The notes beneath the pieces were generated by a model. It was not told where the DNA came from, made no database searches, and saw nothing but the letters and a program-made list of their open reading frames with translations. Below, in pieces: positions 47,400 to 59,619 of a DNA stretch of 64,000 nt. The translations under genes were made by a program, and so were the position numbers. Source of the stretch: Glossina fuscipes (Eukaryota > Arthropoda > Insecta > Diptera > Glossinidae); assembly GCF_014805625.2 (NCBI RefSeq), contig NW_023998416.1:31931794-31995793 (forward strand). Reading direction: 5' to 3'. Position 1 is the stretch's first letter. The number at the start of each line of letters is the position of its first letter.

Positions 47400-49466
47400 T
47401 TATTTTTTCTTTTTATATTCTTCGGTAAACCCATACGTTTCGGCCTCTGAAATGAGAGTTCATAAATTTTAAGTATTCAACCAAAAGTCTTAACATTTAA
47501 AGGAAAGCACACATACTTTCATAGTCCGCTTCGTACCAATGGAATAATTCATACGTTAAAGAGCTGTGAGGCATTTCCCAAGAAGCGGTCCCTTCATATT
47601 TAGCTGGCAAACAGGATTTATCGATATGTTTGTGGAGCGATTTGAAATCCTTGCCGTGAAAGTGAAGCTGCAAGCAAAATGTTACGTCAACGCTTACAAG
47701 ATGTCTAGCATATGAACTTTTATTTTACCCGTTTCCTTAATTTCTCTTTAATGAAAGGCTTAAAAATGTTGAATAAAATGTTGAATATATACGAGTTATT
47801 GACAATATGCACCGCCTTTAAACGTAAGCATATGCACTCCTGTATGTAGTCTAAAAGCATTGCGGCAAAGGAAGGGGTAAACTGCATAATCTGGGTCATG
47901 GATAAATCCTCCATATCGATAATAACGAGACCACCGCAAATTTGCGATAAAGGCTCTATCATGGCACCCCAAATCATTACTTGTACACCACGGAATAAAT
48001 CGATCAGAGGAACTTGAGAAGGCTTCCATTTTTCTATCGTATATACAAATGTTTTGCATTAAATTGAAAATTCAATTGACTCGTTTACTTACTTCCGGCG
48101 TGTATCGTTATCATTCTGCGACCATGTTGATCGCGAACCGGCAAGAGTTGCAACACATCAGCGTCAAAGACATGCTTCAATTTACTTGGAAGAAGATCTC
48201 TACAGGCTTCAGGATGTTTGATTTTCGTATTAAAAAAATTCTTTATCTAAAACAAAAAAAGAGAGAAAAGATTCTTTACCTAAAGGAGGAAGAGAGGAAA
48301 CTGAATGACCACTTATGTTTTCATCTTTTTATTTATTACGATGAAAATATAATATTTACATACTACGCGTAGTAGTTGCTGAAGTCGCTAAAGATAATTT
48401 CCTTTATATGTCGCGTTTTCCAAGAACAACACCATACCATAAAATTATTTAAGAATGTAATGATCAGGTTGTGTACAATAAACTTTTCCATATATGTCAT
48501 GAAAATGGCTGAAACGGCGTACTTTAGTAAGCAAAAAAGTCGCTCGAACTTATATAGCCCTGGTGCAAAGATCGCGATCATTTTACACTTTAGGCGTAGT
48601 TTTTGCGATTTCAGCTATCAAGAGGAGCTTGTACAGAGAGCTTTTAGGTGTTTCAACGAAAATTTTAAGAAATATTAAAAATGCATTGCCAAAAGATTTG
48701 TTGGTTTTGGAGATCCTTTCTTGACGTTTGCCGGAGTTGAAAGTCTGCCTTATCCCCCCCTTCCCAAATCATAAGTGAACCCAGCGCTTCTATCCCAGAC
48801 ATTTGCGACAATTACAAGAAACTGAGCTAGGATTCATATAGATTGACTTGTCTCTGGAAGTCGTTCGGCCCGAACCATTTTCAATAGCGTTCGTCTTTTC
48901 GTCAAAACACATCTGTGTACCAAATTGCTTCAACATATCTTAAAAGTGTGAACAGAAGAAACACATGATACCGGACAGACGGACAGACAAGTTTATATCG
49001 ATTCATAAAATGGTTATGGTGAACCTATCTCAAATCTTGCTAATTATCGTACTGTCCTGGTACGTTTTTAAATAATATGTGAGTACATTCTTGCTATGTC
49101 TACGAACCCTTTTTATGGCGCTTTCTGGATAATAATGTGCAGGCCTTAAATAGATTTTCAAGTACGTTTCTTCTCTAGGTACTATTAGATGTTTCTCTTC
49201 TGTAAGATAAAAAACCAAATTTTTTAATAAAACTTTTATAACATTTTTTTTCTCCTAAAATGTTTACAAACATTCATACCATCTAGTAATTGATTAATTT
49301 TAGCGAAGGATTCTTTCATTATATCTGGAGTTTCCCTCAGTTCTTTGCGGGCTACTTCCAACGCCCAATCTGGCGCCTCTTGTCTATCCATGCACATCCT
49401 CACAGTACCCAAATCAATGTAGGGAAAGTTGTCCTCATCAAAGGCTAGTTTCCCTGGTTGGACCAT
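47400..49466 (-). CDS. CRAL-TRIO domain lipid-binding protein (alpha-TTP-like), 6 exons
   Basis: Coding exons (minus): 49466-49280, 49199-49108, 48246-48093, 48033-47729, 47667-47517 and 47446-47400. All phases agree and give 311 aa, the usual length for fly alpha-tocopherol-transfer-protein-like genes. Start [10 protein letters not shown] follows AACAAG (fair Kozak). The CRAL-TRIO N domain spans about 25-95 ([27 protein letters not shown] joined to IKNFF). The lipid-binding domain spans about 105-265 ([68 protein letters not shown]). The family carries tocopherol, retinoids or phosphoinositides in the cytosol; the ligand here is unknown. There is no signal peptide or membrane segment. Introns are 80, 861, 59, 61 and 70 bp. 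All are GT-AG, but intron 2 needs a weak donor AGG|GTTCGT, chosen because it restores the conserved AIKRIKNFF junction. The C-terminus is a Lys run (EEYKKKK). Confidence 0.95.
48247..49107 (-). other. Large intron 2 of the CRAL-TRIO gene, with repeat insertion
   Basis: At 861 bp it is over ten times longer than the other introns. It holds a dispersed-repeat copy at about 48840-49020: GAACCATTTTCAATAGCG, ACCAAATTGCTTC, GGACAGACGGACAGAC at 48975, and ATCGATTCATAAAATGG. Insertion of that repeat explains part of the expansion. Short frames on both strands at 48363-48678 have no motifs. Confidence 0.75.
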
Positions 49467-49469
49467 CTT

Positions 49470-52400
49470 GTTAAGGTATCCTGTTTTCCTTCACTTTAAT
49501 AACCGGCAGTAATCTTTAAAAAAAATAACATATTTTACAAAAATTTACCATAAAACTATATAAATAATTAACAATCAATTGTCTTAAACAATTAGTTTAA
49601 ATATTCTCTTAAAGGGTAATACTTTCTTAGTCATTTAAAACCTTAAATGCATACCTCCTAATAAAGGAGAGGAACTGCAATTAATTACCTCTATGACAGT
49701 CATGTCTTAGTTTATACAAAACTTATGTAAGAAATTGTGGGAGAAAATTCTTAATGCTGCCCTTAGAATATTATGGATCTTAAGCATATATCGAGGACGG
49801 AAACCTTTAAAAGGCTGGCTTCGATGGCTAAATGAAAACGACAAGTACTCATTTTTTTCCACTTACTTCTCGTTACGCTCTACATCTTAGTTTCAAAAGG
49901 AATTTGAATAAAACAAAATCTTTAGCGTTTCTCTGCTTTGTTATGACAAATACGAAGGAAGATGTCGAGAATTTATATCAAAGAAATTGTGAGCGTTTTT
50001 GCCCATAATACATTCTACACCCTTCCGTCTAACATTCAATTTTGAAGTGGACTAAATCCCTTACCCTAAGCACTAAGTAACTAAGCATTTGACGTTCCTT
50101 TACTTATTATGAGAATCCTTATTGATTTTTCTACAATCTATAATGAAATTCTTGTGCTTTCGACAGGACTATCCATTTAAGACCTGCGCAGTGGTTGCGA
50201 AAACAATATATTGAGAGAGAGCATTTTTATTCAATATTTTGACATACAGCAAAAGTTATTTTACACAAATAATACAATGATAAATTTTTTAGGATGTAAG
50301 GGTCAGTGTGCATCTAAAGTCTTTTCTCTCATCGAACGCATACTGCAGTCTACTTAATTAATAATTGTTAAATGAATACAACAACTCTTCAGTCATCTAA
50401 AATGTAGATCTTTTTGACTTTCTTGAAAATCAGCCTCTCTTAACGTCGATCAAATGTGTTTTCATAAATGACCCATTGCTTTACCGATTGCGAACATACC
50501 AAGAATAATTTTCTTTTTTACGCCCTACATTACATGTTGTGCAGAGTATGTATGTAAGTGACAGTCAAAGAGATAACATTTATTCTACCAATCTTTGGAG
50601 AATAGTTTTCTGTACACTGACGCGTCTTGGCCCAAAAATGATTCCTTTTGAAAATGAATTGAAATCGAATAATTTTGCGATCGCTTTCCATATAACGCCT
50701 TATTTTGAACAAATTTGGTGATTCCGAATCGATCGATATAATAAATGATGGGTGCATCTCAAGTTCTTCTGGATGTTGTATACATTCGCACAAACTTTAT
50801 ATAGCCTTGCGTCAAAAACGGCCTAGAGTATAAAAAGTCACCACATGAAAAAATCAATGACCCAACCTCTCTAAAAAAATCTCTAAGTAATGATGCAGCG
50901 ATTTTCTAAGTTGATATGAAAAACTTTGAATCTGATAGCCCAATTTTTTTAACTCTCTACCGTACAGCCGTTCTTACAAAATATGGACTCTTATACGGCA
51001 AAAAGGTCAAACTTTGGTGCACTATACGAATTTGAACAATGTAAGTCTATTTTTTTTGCTTCCTTTCATATAAGAGCTACCAAGAAAAGTATGCTTTAAA
51101 TAGAAAGAAGGGAGACATAATTTTTGGTACTTTGTCATGAATATAAATGAATTATTTTACACGACATGGCGTAGAGTGTTTAATAACCGAACATAACACA
51201 TACAAAACCTTAATGCGGCTCCTACTGACCTGCTTATCCCTGCTACGTCGCAGAGGATTTTGGGAAGTAGAAAAAAGCTTCAGAAACACTGTAAAGGATT
51301 GGTGTACATCGATTAAATAGTGTCCGTCTGCTTATCTGTGCAATGTTTGTCGTAGGCACATCCTCAAATCCTCCTTATCCCCAAATTTGGAAGAAACATT
51401 ATCAGTTCTTGTATGCAGCTTGGTAAGAGGAAAGTGAGAGAAATCGTAATCGGCGGCGTAAACTGAGAGAACCTCTAGTTGGAAAAAAAATAGGACTGTT
51501 TGTTCTTTACTCATATTCCACAACGCAAATGGAAATAGCCGGTCCCACTTTTTACAATGTAGTAGAGTATCGCAATTCAATTTTTTTCTTTGAGAAAAGT
51601 GTGGTGAGTACACAGGGTACCAATAAAATTACACTATTTTCTCTCGCTAGAACAGAGTTTCAGAGGCGCCGACTTGTTGAAATGGTAAATGTGCCAACAA
51701 AAAAATGTACCATAATAGTCGATGATCTATCCCCGGTTACAACAGCTTCTGCCAATCTTTCATACATATTCTCATCTAATTCTCTTTCTATCTACACGAA
51801 ATTTAACTTCACACCAGTTAAAAAGGAAAAAAAATCGCTGTTTACACGAATTGCTGTTACACCCACTATCTGTATCTTAAAAAAAAGTAAGAGAAGTTAT
51901 ATTCAGCGGCGAACGAATCTTTTATACCCATCACCATCATCCTAAATAGGACTAAACAAGAAAAACTCAACTTTTTATATTCTACAACATTGTGTGGGCA
52001 TGGCTGATTTGTCCTCTCTGCAGAAATCATGTGGAAATTGTTATTACATGTATGCTACAAGGTAGGAATTGTCAACGAAAAAGCCAGAAAACAGAGATGT
52101 TCTCAGCTACTAGCCTGCGGGAAGAAGCTCCAATGTCAATAGAATGTTTACAATAGACATTACAAAGACGGACAGACGGACATACTTAAGCCAATGCAGT
52201 ATTGGTTTATTGATCAAGAATAGATACAGTTTTCAAACAAACGAACAAATGACAAAATGACTATGAGCCTATTCTTCGGTAGTGGGCATAAAAAGATTTA
52301 ACTGTAAGTGATTGTCAATTTTTCTATAGATAGTAAATGTAACTTATGGCAAGTGCTGCACTAAAAATATTAAAAATATGAAAAAGTTCGAACAAGTTCA

Positions 52401-53500
52401 AGAGCAATGCCGGACAAAGTTCAACGATATCACTTATTAATATTATTCATTATTGTGTGCAAGCAACTCGTAAATATGTTTACAACTAATGCGTAACAAA
52501 AATACTTTGACGAGGTACTAAATGCATTATTTTTCAACGACATTTCCCTCACATTATTTGTAACGTAAAAATTGAAGTTATAATCAACAAAACGCACATT
52601 CACCCTTAAAAGTAAATCAAGGTCCTTGTATTCGGACGCAGAGTTGTCCATAAAACTTAGCTTTAGGCAAAAACGAAAACTATATGACAAAATATTTGGT
52701 CTTGATAGCTAAATACCGGAACAAATTATATCTTAAACCAATTAAGTCGATTTATTCCAAATATTTTTTTTGAGTTTTATTAATTATTTGATTTATATAA
52801 AAAATATTAAAAAAAAAAACATTTTTTTATTTATTCCATAAAATTTATAAGAGTTTATAAATTCATTTTAAACAAGTATTTAAATTTGAATCCCCACATA
52901 CTTGTTGAACTTGCAATTTTCTGGGTCACACCAACAACTTGAGGTCATTAACTAACATATGTATTTCCTACAGTTATCCTATACGTGCTTAAAACTCTTC
53001 AATCTGAACTCAACCTTGCATTTACCATAAGTACATACATATGTATATAACAAAGCACTCCCATCACAACTTTTCCATTTATTATTAAGCAAACGATACT
53101 CAATGTAGCTTAAAAAAAGAAGAAAAAAAGAGAAGAAAAAACGAAAAACTAAAAAATAAACATCATCAATTTTTGCCGTCCAAAACGGCTGTTTTTACAT
53201 TTTGCTTTTTTTTAAATTTTTTTTGCCCACAAGATACTTATGAATAAATGGTAAGGTCAAGGTTTAGTAAACAGATTTCGTAAATAATGTGAATAAAATG
53301 ATTATTTTTTTTAATACAAACAAAAAGTTTGAAAGTTTACGCAGACACTTGTCTTGTCTGCATATAGTTTTCCCATTCATCCATCTTACCTTTGTTACTC
53401 AAATGGTAATGCGAAGGCCATAGTTTTGAGCGCTCTAAACAACTTATGTATAATTTGTTTAACAAGAGACACTTCAATGTAAGAATAACTTGGTGCGGAA
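49470..53500. other. Non-coding stretch with repeat copies
   Basis: The first 100 bp should hold the CRAL-TRIO promoter/5' UTR. An acceptor-like GGAAAACAG at about 49483 (minus) hints at a 5'-UTR intron. Dispersed-repeat ends occur at 51322-51358 (minus strand) and 52160-52200 (GACGGACAGACGGACATAC). Frames such as 52430-52690 (minus, 86 codons) and 51529-51945 (138 codons) have no motifs, and the latter overlaps a repeat. Confidence 0.5.
51305..51480 (-). repeat. Dispersed ACAGACGGACAG repeat, inverted copy
   Basis: The minus strand reads GATTTCTCTCACTTTCCTC, GTTTCTTCCAAATTTGG, then ACAAACATTGCACAGATAAG and CAGACGGACAC. This matches the plus-strand copy near 35068-35207 block by block. Confidence 0.7.
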
Positions 53501-53537
53501 ATAAAACGCCGCACCTGTAATTTGTGTAAATTTGCAG

Positions 53538-53717
53538 ATACCCGAAGAAAATTGGACAGCCTCAGTGATAGCCTTCCCTATGGGAAGGAAGATCTACAAG
53601 CATTTACATAACATCTTTCGCTTCGAGCAATGCCGACTCTTGGAACCACCTCGCCACCTGCCTATTCGCTCACTATCTAAACGCTTTCCAGAGGAACCCT
53701 TAGCTCCCTTAGCTTAG
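53538..53717 (+). CDS. Candidate 3'-terminal exon, unrecognised
   Basis: After an acceptor-like GTGTAAATTTGCAG (ending 53537), 59 codons run to a TAG. The segment looks richer in G+C and in Pro/Arg/Leu codons than its neighbours (PMGRKIYKHLHNIFRF, then LLEPPRHLPIRSLSKRFPEE). That suits coding sequence, but there is no identifiable family, no upstream partner exon and no polyadenylation signal that I can tie to it. Confidence 0.22.
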   Translation: MPEENWTASVIAFPMGRKIYKHLHNIFRFEQCRLLEPPRHLPIRSLSKRFPEEPLAPLA

Positions 53718-54171
53718 TTTCATGTCACAATTTATCAAAAGTCATGTTTCGTTTGAAATGTTTGATTTCCACTCGAATTCGCGAAGAGCGGTCCAAATTT
53801 GGGAAGATTGGTTTTTAGTGGAACGCTTCAGTTATTTTCGCCATAATATTTTCAAAATCATACCATGAACGGACTTAATTTTCATACGAACACTTATAGG
53901 GGCTGAAGGCCAGAAATCCTATTTATGTGATGCAAATTTGATATAGTGAGTCTTTATGTCAAATGTTGAAAATATGGAAATTTTTACTTGGTGTCTTGAA
54001 AAGGCTCACTGATCACATTAAAGCTGAGAGCTTCTCCAAAAGTGGTAGTAAAGTTGCTTTCTTCTTGGGATCTGATACTTCTTCACTTACTTTCGTCATC
54101 AAATACCCAAAATTAGGTCTTCTTATTAATCTAATAAAAGGGCTTTGGCAAGCTTACGTGGTCAAAATTTA

Positions 54172-54408
54172 AAACAGGTATATATTTCTTCCCGAGGAAA
54201 AAAATCCAATATTAACGAGACTCACAATACTCAATATTCTTGTCTACTGCAATATGGTTTTTTTGTGTTTTTTTTATATTTGCCTATGTGTTCCCTAATA
54301 GTACAAAATAGTAAGATAACTTTTTATATTTCGACAATGGACCAGGTTAACAGGTACACATTTCTTATTGCGGGAAAAATTCCAATGTTAATCAGACTCA
54401 CTGCCTGT
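54172..54408 (+). repeat. Direct-repeat-flanked repeat unit shared with 31.0 kb
   Basis: AACAGGTATATATTTCTTCC with AATCCAATATTAACGAGACTC (54174-54224) recurs as AACAGGTACACATTTCTTAT with AATTCCAATGTTAATCAGACTC (54349-54400), about 176 bp apart. Between them lies the roughly 110-bp block shared with 30945-31055. This could be two tandem units of a longer repeat or an element with direct terminal repeats. Confidence 0.65.
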
Positions 54409-54409
54409 G

Positions 54410-56180
54410 AAATACATAGCATATAAAAATTGAGGCTTGGTGCCACGTAAAGGCCTTGATAGGGGTTCTTATACAATATATGAAAGCTTTTTGAATATAG
54501 GGCTTTATATGGAGAGTGCTTGTAAAAATGGCATAATCCATCGTTACGCCAAATGTTGCGCCAAAAATTGCCAGTGTATAAAATTTCATTAAAATATCTC
54601 GAAAATTGTGACTTGTACAATGAACACATAACAACACAAATTTAAACCTGTTTGCTCATCCCATTCGCCATCATTAACGTTACGAAGCACAGAGCATTCC
54701 ACTAGAGACGTGCAAGAGGAAGTATGTATTAAAGTCTTTAATATATATTTTTAACTTTTTTTTCTTAGGTATGCTTGTTACTCTACCTGTCGTACTTAAA
54801 ATGAATTTACAATTAAAAGACGTTATTAGAATTTTTTATGGAGCTTAACAATGTCTAAGTAAATGCGCGTTTTTGTTGACGGATTGGGAAAATCCAGTTG
54901 CTTTTAATCACTTTGCGTATGTCAGTTGCTAGGGCTGCAAAGGTTCCTCGAATTATTATCACATGTTTTCAGTTATCGTTTATTTCTTTTTCTTCCCTAG
55001 AACGATACCAGTCGTGTCTTTACTTATCCACGGATTCTGTTTTGCTTAACAATACACAAAGTGACAAAAGTATAATAAAATGAAGTATAAATGTCAATGT
55101 CTTAGACCCAAACGGAATTAATGAACCCTTTCTTATGACATAAAAATGGAAAAATAAATGAATGAAAAAGTGTAAAAGAGAAAGTGTAGAAAGAGAAAAG
55201 TGTAATAGAGAATAATTTACATTTGTATTACAAACAAACTACTCTTATGTCCACTACTTAAAAATGAAGAAATATTAATTTTGTCGTTCCGTTTGCTTGT
55301 AGAGAGGCCTACTGACTTACACTGGCTCAACGCAAGTGTCCATTCCCATATTCGCATATCATCTAAATTTCTAGCCACAATCCTCGGTAACTATTACCGA
55401 CGTTCTTGCACGTTCAACGACACCCATCGAACGGCTGGTCATTTAAAAAGGCAAAATATTCGCTTATTAAAAGGTTCCGAGTCTCAAGCAGATCATTTAC
55501 CAAATTATCAACAGCTTCGCTTTTTTTTTTTGATTAAGTCTCTCCGACATTGTTCTAGTATTGACATACACCCTGAGCCGTACTCTAGATGCCTGTCGGA
55601 AAAATCATAACATTTTGTATGATGTTGAACTAAAATCACTGAAGTTTTTAGGAGCAATCGCTTCGAGTTCCGTATAGAGTCTATAGAAAAAAAGATAAGA
55701 TGAGAAATCGCTTCGGACCCGTTTGTCATTACATATTATCAAAAAGTTAGATACCGAAAAGTTACTCTCGATCTTCCAACTTTCTGCTGAAAGCTTTGAT
55801 TCTTAATGAATACTTTTTCTACGCATTACTCATCTATGACTTGAGTTGGCCCGTGTAACCAACTAAATGAGTACTAATAGGAGCAGCATAAGCATTTTAA
55901 CACAAGTTTGCCCATCCACTGGTCACTGTAGTATATTGTACTAAGTCCAAAGAGTTCTGCTTAACTAATAATGGAAGAACAGCGAAACGAAGTGAAAGAT
56001 CACATGGATTAAATCTATTTCCTCACGACTTGAAAAAACTGATCGCCAACAGAATTCCTGTAAATTTGGCGACAATCTAATATTTTAGGAATTTCAAAAA
56101 GGAGCCGAAAGGGAAGAGGGAAGGAGAGAAAGAGAGAGAAAATAAAAGCAATATATAATAATATTTATCATAAGTTTTAA
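54410..56180. other. Non-coding stretch with one decayed repeat body
   Basis: At 54565-54615, TATAAAATTTCATTAAAATATCTCGAAAATTGTGAC is the body block of the ACAGACGGACAG family without its diagnostic end. A 109-codon frame at 55281-55610 sits behind an acceptor-like TTTGCTTGTAG, but I recognise nothing in it. No gene is called. Confidence 0.45.
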
Positions 56181-56190
56181 TGGTTAAATC

Positions 56191-56272
56191 AACGGCTCGT
56201 GGGTGGAACGAACCCTCGAAACTTGCTTAGCCCTGCTATCAGTGCCGACTAAGCCACTACGAATCTAAATGA
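56191..56272 (-). repeat. tRNA-derived SINE-like head, copy 6 (clearest A and B boxes)
   Basis: The minus strand reads GTAGTGGCTTAGTCGGCAC (56262-56244, A box TRGYNNANNNG) and then GAGGGTTCGTTCCACCC (56217-56201, B box). The boxes are about 35-40 bp apart, as in tRNA genes. The intervening sequence does not fold into a convincing anticodon arm, and a purine-rich body lies distally (56100-56145), as in copies 1 and 5. Confidence 0.65.
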
Positions 56273-56274
56273 AA

Positions 56275-59200
56275 ATTTTTAAATAAATATTTGCATTAAA
56301 CTTCAATTTGCTAAATGCTGAGCTAAATACCCTAAAGCCTTGTGATCTGTAAAGGAGAGAGAGAGAGAGAGAGTGTTTTCGTATTCCTAGCTTATGGAAG
56401 TCAATTGCAAGGCTAAGAAACCGAATAAAGCGCTTCTCAATGACTGGAGAAATTTAATGTATTCGGTAATTATTTCCGAGTATAACAAGTAAAATAACAA
56501 AATTAGCTTGGCTTCCAAGCAAGGGTAGTGAATGCCCAAAGTAAATAGTACATATAGCAAACATCACTTCAATTTACATAACAGCAAGTCACTTAAAAAT
56601 TTCTATCTAGTTTTTCCCCACCTTTTCTAACAATTATTTAAAATTTTCGAAACGATAAAAGTTTTGCGTTGCTTTTTAAATAACACAACATAAATAATGA
56701 GAGACTTTGTATTACATTCGTAGGAATTGTTGAAGGAAATTATAGAGACGATCTCATAGTAAGATAATGAAATAAATCAATTTTTCACAGTTAACTGATA
56801 ATAACATTGGATTTTGAATTAAAGAAAAAAAAAAATAACGCTTACGAAACTAATTGCAATTATATTAGATACTCGTTTATAACAAACCTTTAATTTAAGG
56901 TCGTTTAACGAATATTTGTGTTATAAAACGGATACTTAAAAAATAATTGATCAAAACAGGTACAAAGATTAATCATTTTAAAAAATTTTCCTTATTTACC
57001 TTTTACTTAAATACTTACAACTGTACCCGTTTTAAATGCATCTCGATTAAGGTAAACTACTTCAACGACCTTAACCTGCTTGCATTTTACAATGCTTACA
57101 CACATTACGTGATATCTGTGCTTGCAGGAAATGCTCTATATAATTTGTAATTATTGCGATTACTTGAACTTGATTTTATTCTTCGCAAAAAAAGACGAAA
57201 CCTTTTTCAAATTAATCAATACGTATAATGAGAGTAAGAAAATTATAGCCGCAAAGCCTGGGTATGAAAAGATCTCTCTCCTTTAAATGAGACCGCATTA
57301 CTGCAGTAAACATCATAAAGGCCATGCTGGCCTCGTTGTGGCATTTGTTAAAGATGATCGAAAGAAAGGCATAACATGCCACATGAACAGGTAAATGCGG
57401 GTAAAAGTGATATGTATGACATCTCTCCTATAAGGACATTTTATCGGATTTCAGATATTTCTTGCATCAAGGTCTAGAACTTTTAGAAAAATTCTTCCGA
57501 GAAGCGGTCTATTGCCAAAGCATGATGGGAGCAAAGCAGACGTCTAGAGCATAGTTCTGTAGCAACTGCTGTTGGCGATCTAATTCGCAGTCTATCTTAG
57601 CAAAGACATCTTAAGTCAAACAGTACGCCCTTCATGGTCATTTGACCGTTTTCGGAAATATTGCTGCCTTATGGCATTTATAGCTGCAGTATCAGGAAAG
57701 TCTGTGAAGTAGGCAAGCGATCGCCGAACTTGACAGCATATCAGCATTGGAAAATCTCGAGTAGTTGTTTGATCAGAAACTGTGTCGTAACATGAGTTGC
57801 AGCTAGACAACGACTTTTAGAAAAATTTCGTGTCGCTTGTATTTAGACACATACATAAAGGAATTCACGGGAGCGGATCGAAAACACCTCGTTATGGAGT
57901 TCTAATGCAACAACTCACTTCATTCAAAGTCAAGCAGAAGTAATCTGTAGCCCAGTTTGCCCAGACAAAAAAGGGGCGGAATGATATAATGACTACCAGT
58001 CGGTTACCCCATATAACGGCGGTCACCACCATAGATGGTGATGGAATAGTAGTTTATTCCTCCCGCTCGCCGTCAGCCACCGTGGAAGTAAGTTTGCCTA
58101 CAGATGTAGATACGCAATCTAAAATCTGGAGACGTCTTTGTCCCAGCACACTAAGCATCTATGGCAAACATAGATTGCTAAGTGCAACCAAATCATTAGG
58201 CACCCCGCATCCAAAGAGAAGAGAACCTCATCTTTGAAATGTTTGTAAAGTGCGAAAGAAATGTACGCTGTGTAACTTTTTAAATAGCACAATATTTGCA
58301 CGAAATCAGCTCACAAGTACCGCATGACAACACCCACATAACATCATTCAATGAGATTGCGAGATTTAGTAAATTATAGTGGTCGTCTTATTTCATATAA
58401 ACGCCTATATTGCAAGTGGTACACAAGGTATGACTGCTATACAGACATTCGGTTGTAGATTAACATGTGTTGTAGCTGATGAATAGAAAGCAAAAAATAC
58501 GCAAAGCAAAGATGTTTGCGCTTTTTGGCGCGTAGACTAATGGGCGTTGTAGGCATGCCCTTTGAAAAGTTTACGTCATATTAAATTATTTTGCAGATTT
58601 GTAAACAATATCCTCCATTTTACGAACGAGAGAATGTTTACTGCAGACATAACACAAACGCGTAGACGGAAACGCTTAAATCGATTCACAATTTGATGCC
58701 AATCAAGAATACGTACACTTTGCGTGGTCTCCGAAGCTTCCTTCTAGACGTTGCCAAGTAGAATATATACCTCATCCTTCGGGTGAAGGGATATAATGAG
58801 GGTAAATTGAAACCATTAAACGCCGCGTTATCTCTGCTTTTACCTAACGAGTGTATAAGATCTGTATGGATCGGAATTAATCTAAATTTTCCGTTATTTC
58901 ATTTATATTAAATTTATAAAAATAATCTTTAATATTTTGAAATATTTCCCTTTATTTATTAACGGTGCTTGTTTTCAAATTGTTTTTTGAAACATATTTG
59001 GATGCTTCACTTGCCAAATCGATTAACTCCATTTTTGGAATTTTATTAAATTTTAACGTCAAAGCACTTCATTAACTCCTGACTGTAAAGATTCAAAACG
59101 AATTTCCCTGATAATAAGTATTGACACCAATAAATGACAAAATCGTCTTGGCCACTGAATAATAAATAATTTGTTTATAATATTTTATCATTTTTCTCAA

Positions 59201-59290
59201 CTTCGTGTTTTATGGAGTTGATGGATTTGGCAAGTAAAGCATCCATTTATCAGTCGTGCACTCTGAACAACATCACAGTTGAAAGAGTTT
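56275..59290. other. Non-coding stretch with GA run and repeat copy
   Basis: A (GA)n run lies at 56354-56373. The 57.3-58.3 kb part looks less AT-rich, with overlapping frames (57616-57810 minus; 57989-58237 plus) that I cannot assign and that may be old transposon remains. The ACAGACGGACAG-type end recurs at 58650-58800, with GTCTCCGAAGCTTCCTTC at 58727 and the CCTTCGGGTGAAGGGATATAAT close. Confidence 0.45.
58640..58800 (+). repeat. Dispersed ACAGACGGACAG repeat, 3'-end copy
   Basis: GTAGACGGAAACGCTTAAATCGATTC (58662-58687) corresponds to GACGGACATGGCTAAATCGACTC. It is followed by TGGTCTCCGAAGCTTCCTTC and a terminal ATATACCTCATCCTTCGGGTGAAGGGATATAAT. The CTTCGGGTGAAG end could form a small stem. 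Confidence 0.7.
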
Positions 59291-59618
59291 ACTTATAATT
59301 TTCTTTTATTATAAATTACTCCATAGTAATACCTATCATGATAGGAGGATTTGGAAATTAATTAGTGCCACTTATATTTAGAGCTACTGATATAGCTTTT
59401 CTTCGAAAAAATACCTCCGGCTTTAATGCTCCTGTTAGTAAGAATATGCAGCTGGAACTGGTTGAACTCGATTTGTATCTTGCACTTGGGGAAGTATCAG
59501 TAGAGTTAGCTATTTTCTCCTTACATTCAGCGGGGATTTCTTCGAGATTAGCAATACGATTAGTATACGATCTACTGGAATCTCTCTTGGTCGAATATAT
59601 TTATTTGTTTAGTTATTT
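59291..59618 (+). pseudogene. Nuclear mitochondrial insertion (NUMT) of cox1 fragment
   Basis: The DNA follows the barcode part of insect cox1 in order. ATTTTCTTT (59298) is followed by a 14-16 bp insertion, then ATAGTAATACCTATCATGAT and AGGAGGATTTGGAAATTAAT (the GNW Trp codon TGA changed to TAA). Next come a VPLIF-RATDIAFLR segment, GCTGGAACTGGTTGAACT (59451), a GCACTTGGGGAAGTATCAGTAG block, TTAGCTATTTTCTCC and TCAGCGGGGATTTC (59506-59542). It ends ATACGATCTACTGGAATCTC, TCGAATA and TTTATTTGTTTAG. Several deletions (for example before ATACGATCTACTGG) break the frame, so the 106-codon frame over it is not a gene. The decay indicates an old transfer. Confidence 0.9.
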
Positions 59619-59619
59619 A

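Noticed and set aside
47796..48059. 87-codon minus-strand frame over CRAL-TRIO exon 4.
   Set aside because: It is in the wrong frame; the conserved CRAL-TRIO residues lie in the neighbouring frame with matching splice phases.
56191..56272. Possible genuine tRNA gene because of good A and B boxes.
   Set aside because: No acceptor stem or anticodon arm folds around the boxes, and the same head recurs in several diverged copies with attached bodies, which fits a SINE.
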